NCBI GenBank assembly: GCA_045646965.1
Contig: JAZRLR010000026.1
Location: 1 to 64,000, forward strand
Direction: 5' to 3'
DNA from: HGM04593 sp045646965
Lineage (GTDB): Bacteria; Bacteroidota; Bacteroidia; Bacteroidales; Bacteroidaceae
Length of the DNA: 64,000 nucleotides
Shown: positions 61,323-64,000 of the stretch, piece after piece
Position numbering within the stretch: the stretch's first letter is position 1
How the letters are laid out: each line of letters begins with the position of its first letter
The notes under the pieces: generated by a model
The model's database searches: none
Seen by the model: the letters and a program-made list of their open reading frames with translations, nothing else
What the model was told of the DNA's origin: nothing
Translations under genes and position numbers: made by a program

Positions 61323-63332
61323 TCATTTTGTCGCGTCGTGCAACATTGCAAGAAACTCTTCCTCGCTCACGAGCTTCACATTTAGTTTCTGCGCCTTCTC
61401 CAACTTGCTCGGTCCCATATTCTCACCGGCAAGAATAAATGAGGTTGCCTTGCTCACGCTGCCCACATTTTTTCCACCGTTCTGCTCTATCATTTCTTTG
61501 TACTCGTCGCGCGAGTGATGCGTAAAGACGCCGCTTATCACAATGCTCTTTCCTGCAAGAATATCGGTGCGTCCGCTGATGATTTCCTCCTCAATCTCGA
61601 ACTTGAGCCCTGCAGCACGCAATTTCTCCACAAGCTCTATGTTTGCAGGATTATCGAAGAAGAGCCTCACGCTTGTGGCTATGCGCTCGCCTATCTCATC
61701 GACCGCCATAAGCTGCGGAAGAGTGGCTGCAATTATCGCGTCCATATTATTAAACGCACGGGCAAGACGCTTGGCCACCGTTGCACCCACAAAACGTATA
61801 CCCAGAGCAAAGAGCACTCTTTCAAAGGGCACGTTACGCGATTCCCTGATGGAGTTAATCATATTCTCGGCCGACTTTGCTCCCATACGCGGCAGGAAAT
61901 AGAAATCCTCGGCCTCTATTGAATAGAGGTCGGTCACATCTTTCACAAGGCCGTAATTGAAGAGCAGTTCCACAGTCTCGGGACCTATGGAATCGATATT
62001 CATAGCATCACGCGACACAAAGTGCTCTATGCGTGCCCTCATCTGCGGAGCGCAGCCCGAGGAGTTGGGACAATAGTGCGCAGCCTCGCCCTCGACACGC
62101 ACGAGCGGCGTGCCACACTCGGGGCATTTTGTAATGAAACGCACCTTCTCACCCACCATAAAACGGGCATCGGTGTCCACACCTGTTATCTTGGGGATAA
62201 TCTCACCACCCTTCTCTACATAGACCATATCGCCTATGTGCAAATCATATTTTTCTATTATATCGGCATTGTGGAGCGAGGCACGCTTCACAACTGTACC
62301 CGACAGCTGCACGGCATCGAGATTGGCAACGGGGGTGATGACACCTGTACGCCCCACCTGGTAGGTCACTTCGTTTAGACGTGTCAATGCCCTCTCGGCT
62401 TGAAACTTGTACGCAATGGCCCAACGGGGCGACTTCGCCGTGTAGCCGAGATTCTTCTGCTGACGCAGAGAATTCACCTTGAGCACTATGCCGTCGGTAG
62501 CCACCGGCAGTTCCTTGCGCGCCGTGTCGAAGTGGTCGATAAAGGCAAACACCTCTTCGAGGGTGCTGCACTTGCGCGTAGTATCGGAAATTTTGAAGCC
62601 CCACTCTCGCGCCTGCATAAGATTCTCGAAATGTCCCTCACCCGGAAGATTTTCTCCAAGCATATAGTAGAGATATGCGTCAAGCCTGCGACGCGCCACC
62701 TCACCCGAATCGAGCAGTTTCAAAGTACCCGACGCCGCGTTGCGAGGATTGGCAAAAAGGGGCTCGCCGCTGCGCTCGCGCTCGGCGTTCAGTTCCTCGA
62801 ACACATTCCACGGCATAAGCACCTCGCCACGAATCTCAAATTCCTGCGGATAACCGCTTCCCTGAAGCACAAGAGGCACCGAACGTATGGTTTTTACGTT
62901 GGCCGTAACGTCGTCACCCTTCTCGCCGTCGCCGCGTGTGACAGCTTGCACCAGCTTGCCGTCTCTGTAGGTAAGCGAGAGAGAAGAACCGTCGAATTTA
63001 AGCTCGCAGCATATCTCAAAATCCTCGTTGAGACTGCGTTTCACGCGCTCGTAGAAATCGGCCACCTCGCTCTTGGAATAGGTATTTCCCAGCGACAGCA
63101 TAGGATACTTGTGCGCCACCTGCCGAAACCCTTTCGTGATGTCGCTGCCTACACGTTGCGTGGGCGACGAAGCGTCGTACATTTCGGGGTGAGTTTCTTC
63201 GAGACTCTGCAGCTCGCGCAGCAATGCATCAAACTCAAAATCGCTTATTGTGGGCGATGACAACACATAATAGTTGTAGTTATGTTCGTGAAGCTGACGG
63301 CGCAGCTCCGATATACGTTCTTTATAACTCAT
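61323..63332 (-). CDS. ligA: NAD-dependent DNA ligase
   Basis: Replication and repair ligase. ATG 63332 (MSYKERISELRRQLHEHNYN) gives 669 residues, the normal size; the ATG at 63356 adds 8 unlikely residues. Adenylation Lys in CELKFDGSSLSLTY near residue 115; SLGNTYSKSEVADFYERVKR; the OB domain; a Cys4 zinc site CPECGTPLV...YCPNSSGC near 405-430; helix-hairpin-helix repeats (MGAKSAENMINSI); and a BRCT domain from LAGKSIVISGVFTHHSRDEY to the end. All domains are complete. Confidence 0.97.
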   Translation of the reverse strand: MSYKERISELRRQLHEHNYNYYVLSSPTISDFEFDALLRELQSLEETHPEMYDASSPTQRVGSDITKGFRQVAHKYPMLSLGNTYSKSEVADFYERVKRSLNEDFEICCELKFDGSSLSLTYRDGKLVQAVTRGDGEKGDDVTANVKTIRSVPLVLQGSGYPQEFEIRGEVLMPWNVFEELNAERERSGEPLFANPRNAASGTLKLLDSGEVARRRLDAYLYYMLGENLPGEGHFENLMQAREWGFKISDTTRKCSTLEEVFAFIDHFDTARKELPVATDGIVLKVNSLRQQKNLGYTAKSPRWAIAYKFQAERALTRLNEVTYQVGRTGVITPVANLDAVQLSGTVVKRASLHNADIIEKYDLHIGDMVYVEKGGEIIPKITGVDTDARFMVGEKVRFITKCPECGTPLVRVEGEAAHYCPNSSGCAPQMRARIEHFVSRDAMNIDSIGPETVELLFNYGLVKDVTDLYSIEAEDFYFLPRMGAKSAENMINSIRESRNVPFERVLFALGIRFVGATVAKRLARAFNNMDAIIAATLPQLMAVDEIGERIATSVRLFFDNPANIELVEKLRAAGLKFEIEEEIISGRTDILAGKSIVISGVFTHHSRDEYKEMIEQNGGKNVGSVSKATSFILAGENMGPSKLEKAQKLNVKLVSEEEFLAMLHDATK

Positions 63333-63408
63333 TTTTATCAAATTATTAAGGCACACGCATCACAGGTATCTCCGCTATGAAGTGCGGATGCAGCTCTGCC
63401 TATCTTTA

Positions 63409-63416
63409 CAAAGATA
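63409..63416 (-). promoter_or_regulatory. Putative -7 box of ligA
   Basis: TATCTTTG on the minus strand, about 77 bases before the ligA ATG; the -33 box is not clear. Confidence 0.4.
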
Positions 63417-63493
63417 CAAAGAACTTGCGTAAAAATGGCAGAATGAGGGCAAAATATGATAAGTGGTTGGTACTTATACCATTTTTGTGTTAT

Positions 63494-63538
63494 CCCGCCA
63501 TATTTCTAATTTCGGCAGAAATAGCCGTATATGGTGGG
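63494..63538. repeat. Imperfect inverted repeat near the integrase
   Basis: CCCGCCATAT (63494-63503) and ATATGGTGGG (63529-63538) are near-complementary with one mismatch, enclosing a smaller ATTTCT/AGAAAT dyad. It lies in the 480-base gap 63333-63813, which otherwise contains short frames of no support. Possibly a regulatory or recombination site. Confidence 0.4.
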
Positions 63539-63787
63539 TATTAGAGAAAGAATTGCTACCTATCCGTTGCCTTTTTATAGAAGGGAAAGTTGGTAGAAAC
63601 AGCATCTTTAATCTCTTGCACATACCCTACAACAGCCACAAAGAACGCTTGTTTTTCCTATCATTGCACTGACAAAGGTAATCATTTTTTCTCGTTGGAA
63701 GAAAAATACGAGAATGAGATTAATAGTCAAGTACTTGTTGCCTTGTTCCGCTATATTCTACATGCCGTTCATTAACTCTGTAAAATT

Positions 63788-63795
63788 TATTTTTG
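63788..63795 (+). promoter_or_regulatory. Putative -7 box of the integrase gene
   Basis: TATTTTTG 18 bases before the ATG at 63814; no clear -33 box. Confidence 0.4.
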
Positions 63796-63813
63796 CAACC
63801 AAAGGAAAGAGTT

Positions 63814-64000
63814 ATGAATCAGGCAGATGTAAAGGTGTCGTTCTACCTCAAAAAGAGCGAAGCAGATGCCAAGGGGAATTGTCCCGTTATGGCAAGGTTG
63901 AATGTCGGCAAGTACTCCGAGGCGGCATTCAGTGTGAAAATGTCGGTACCACATACGATGTGGCACTCTGGTCGTGCTACGGGCAAGAGTGTCGCAGCCC
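63814..64000 (+). CDS. Tyrosine-type integrase, N-terminal fragment
   Basis: The frame opens at ATG 63814 after AAAGGAAAGAGTT, a plausible ribosome site, and runs off the window after 62 codons. The readable sequence NQADVKVSFYLKKSEADAKG continues NCPVMARLNVGKYSEAAFS, which matches the arm-type DNA-binding domain (a small three-stranded sheet) at the N-terminus of Bacteroides integrases of conjugative and mobilisable elements. The catalytic domain is outside the window. It marks the probable left end of an integrated element. Certainty about the family is moderate because only the arm domain is visible. Confidence 0.75.
   Translation, partial: MNQADVKVSFYLKKSEADAKGNCPVMARLNVGKYSEAAFSVKMSVPHTMWHSGRATGKSVAA

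Noticed and set aside
63463..63672. Small frame in the ligA-integrase gap
   Set aside because: 69 residues with no ribosome site, motif or coding-like composition.

Overview
The window looks like a chromosomal stretch from a gut-type member of Bacteroidales (Bacteroidota). Four things point there: many intergenic regions carry the Bacteroidota promoter pattern (a TTTG box, about 19 bases, then TAnnTTTG); the secreted proteins are clade-typical (TlpA/DUF4369-like thioredoxins, TonB C-terminal repeats, a SusD-like lipoprotein); the energy genes are those of a strict anaerobe ([FeFe] hydrogenase, indolepyruvate:ferredoxin oxidoreductase, aspartate decarboxylation); and the last bases start an integrase with the Bacteroides-type arm-binding domain. 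I cannot name the genus. No rRNA, tRNA or CRISPR array was seen.

Layout. 0-5.2 kb: housekeeping genes ileS (partial), galE, trpS and dnaB. 5.5-12.1 kb: a minus-strand operon of three exported thioredoxin-fold proteins and a protein with two TonB C-terminal domains. 12.5-17.8 kb: ispE, a secreted protein with a sorting-like C-terminus, an MscS-type channel and an SDF-family symporter. 18-19.8 kb: an aryl-CoA ligase with an ACT-domain protein. 20-26.2 kb: an SDR and aldehyde dehydrogenase pair, a DUF3298 lipoprotein, rsmG, an MBL-fold hydrolase, holA and a lone HsdR-N domain protein. 26.3-30.4 kb: a NahK/MdsC-like sugar kinase, iorB-iorA and an omega-amidase-like nitrilase. 30.6-36.6 kb: the H-cluster maturases hydE, hydG and hydF plus a DUF5715-like lipoprotein, divergent from a group B [FeFe] hydrogenase. 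36.6-40.1 kb: phoH, purC, menG and aroE. 40.2-44.7 kb: a transmembrane protein kinase fused to BspA-type leucine-rich repeats, a small co-transcribed partner, and a RelA/SpoT homologue with an apparently damaged synthetase site. 45-51.5 kb: pheS, a histidine phosphatase, a lipocalin-like/SusD fusion without a SusC, nth, an A+T-rich acyltransferase and pgk. 51.5-57.2 kb: a TPR protein and the aspartate:alanine antiporter plus aspartate 4-decarboxylase pair. 57.3-63.3 kb: malic enzyme with a phosphotransacetylase-like tail, a TIGR02757 protein, dapA and ligA. 63.8 kb to the end: the start of an integrase.

How the genes may work together. IorAB oxidises aryl-pyruvates to aryl-acyl-CoA and reduces ferredoxin; PaaK and its ACT partner handle aryl acids as CoA esters; the [FeFe] hydrogenase, with its full maturation set, could re-oxidise the ferredoxin by making H2. 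AspT and AspD exchange aspartate for alanine and consume a proton, which can build a proton-motive force. These links are inference from family knowledge. The most unusual items are the kinase-LRR/partner pair, the lipocalin-SusD fusion, the thioredoxin/TonB operon and the divergent RelA/SpoT protein.
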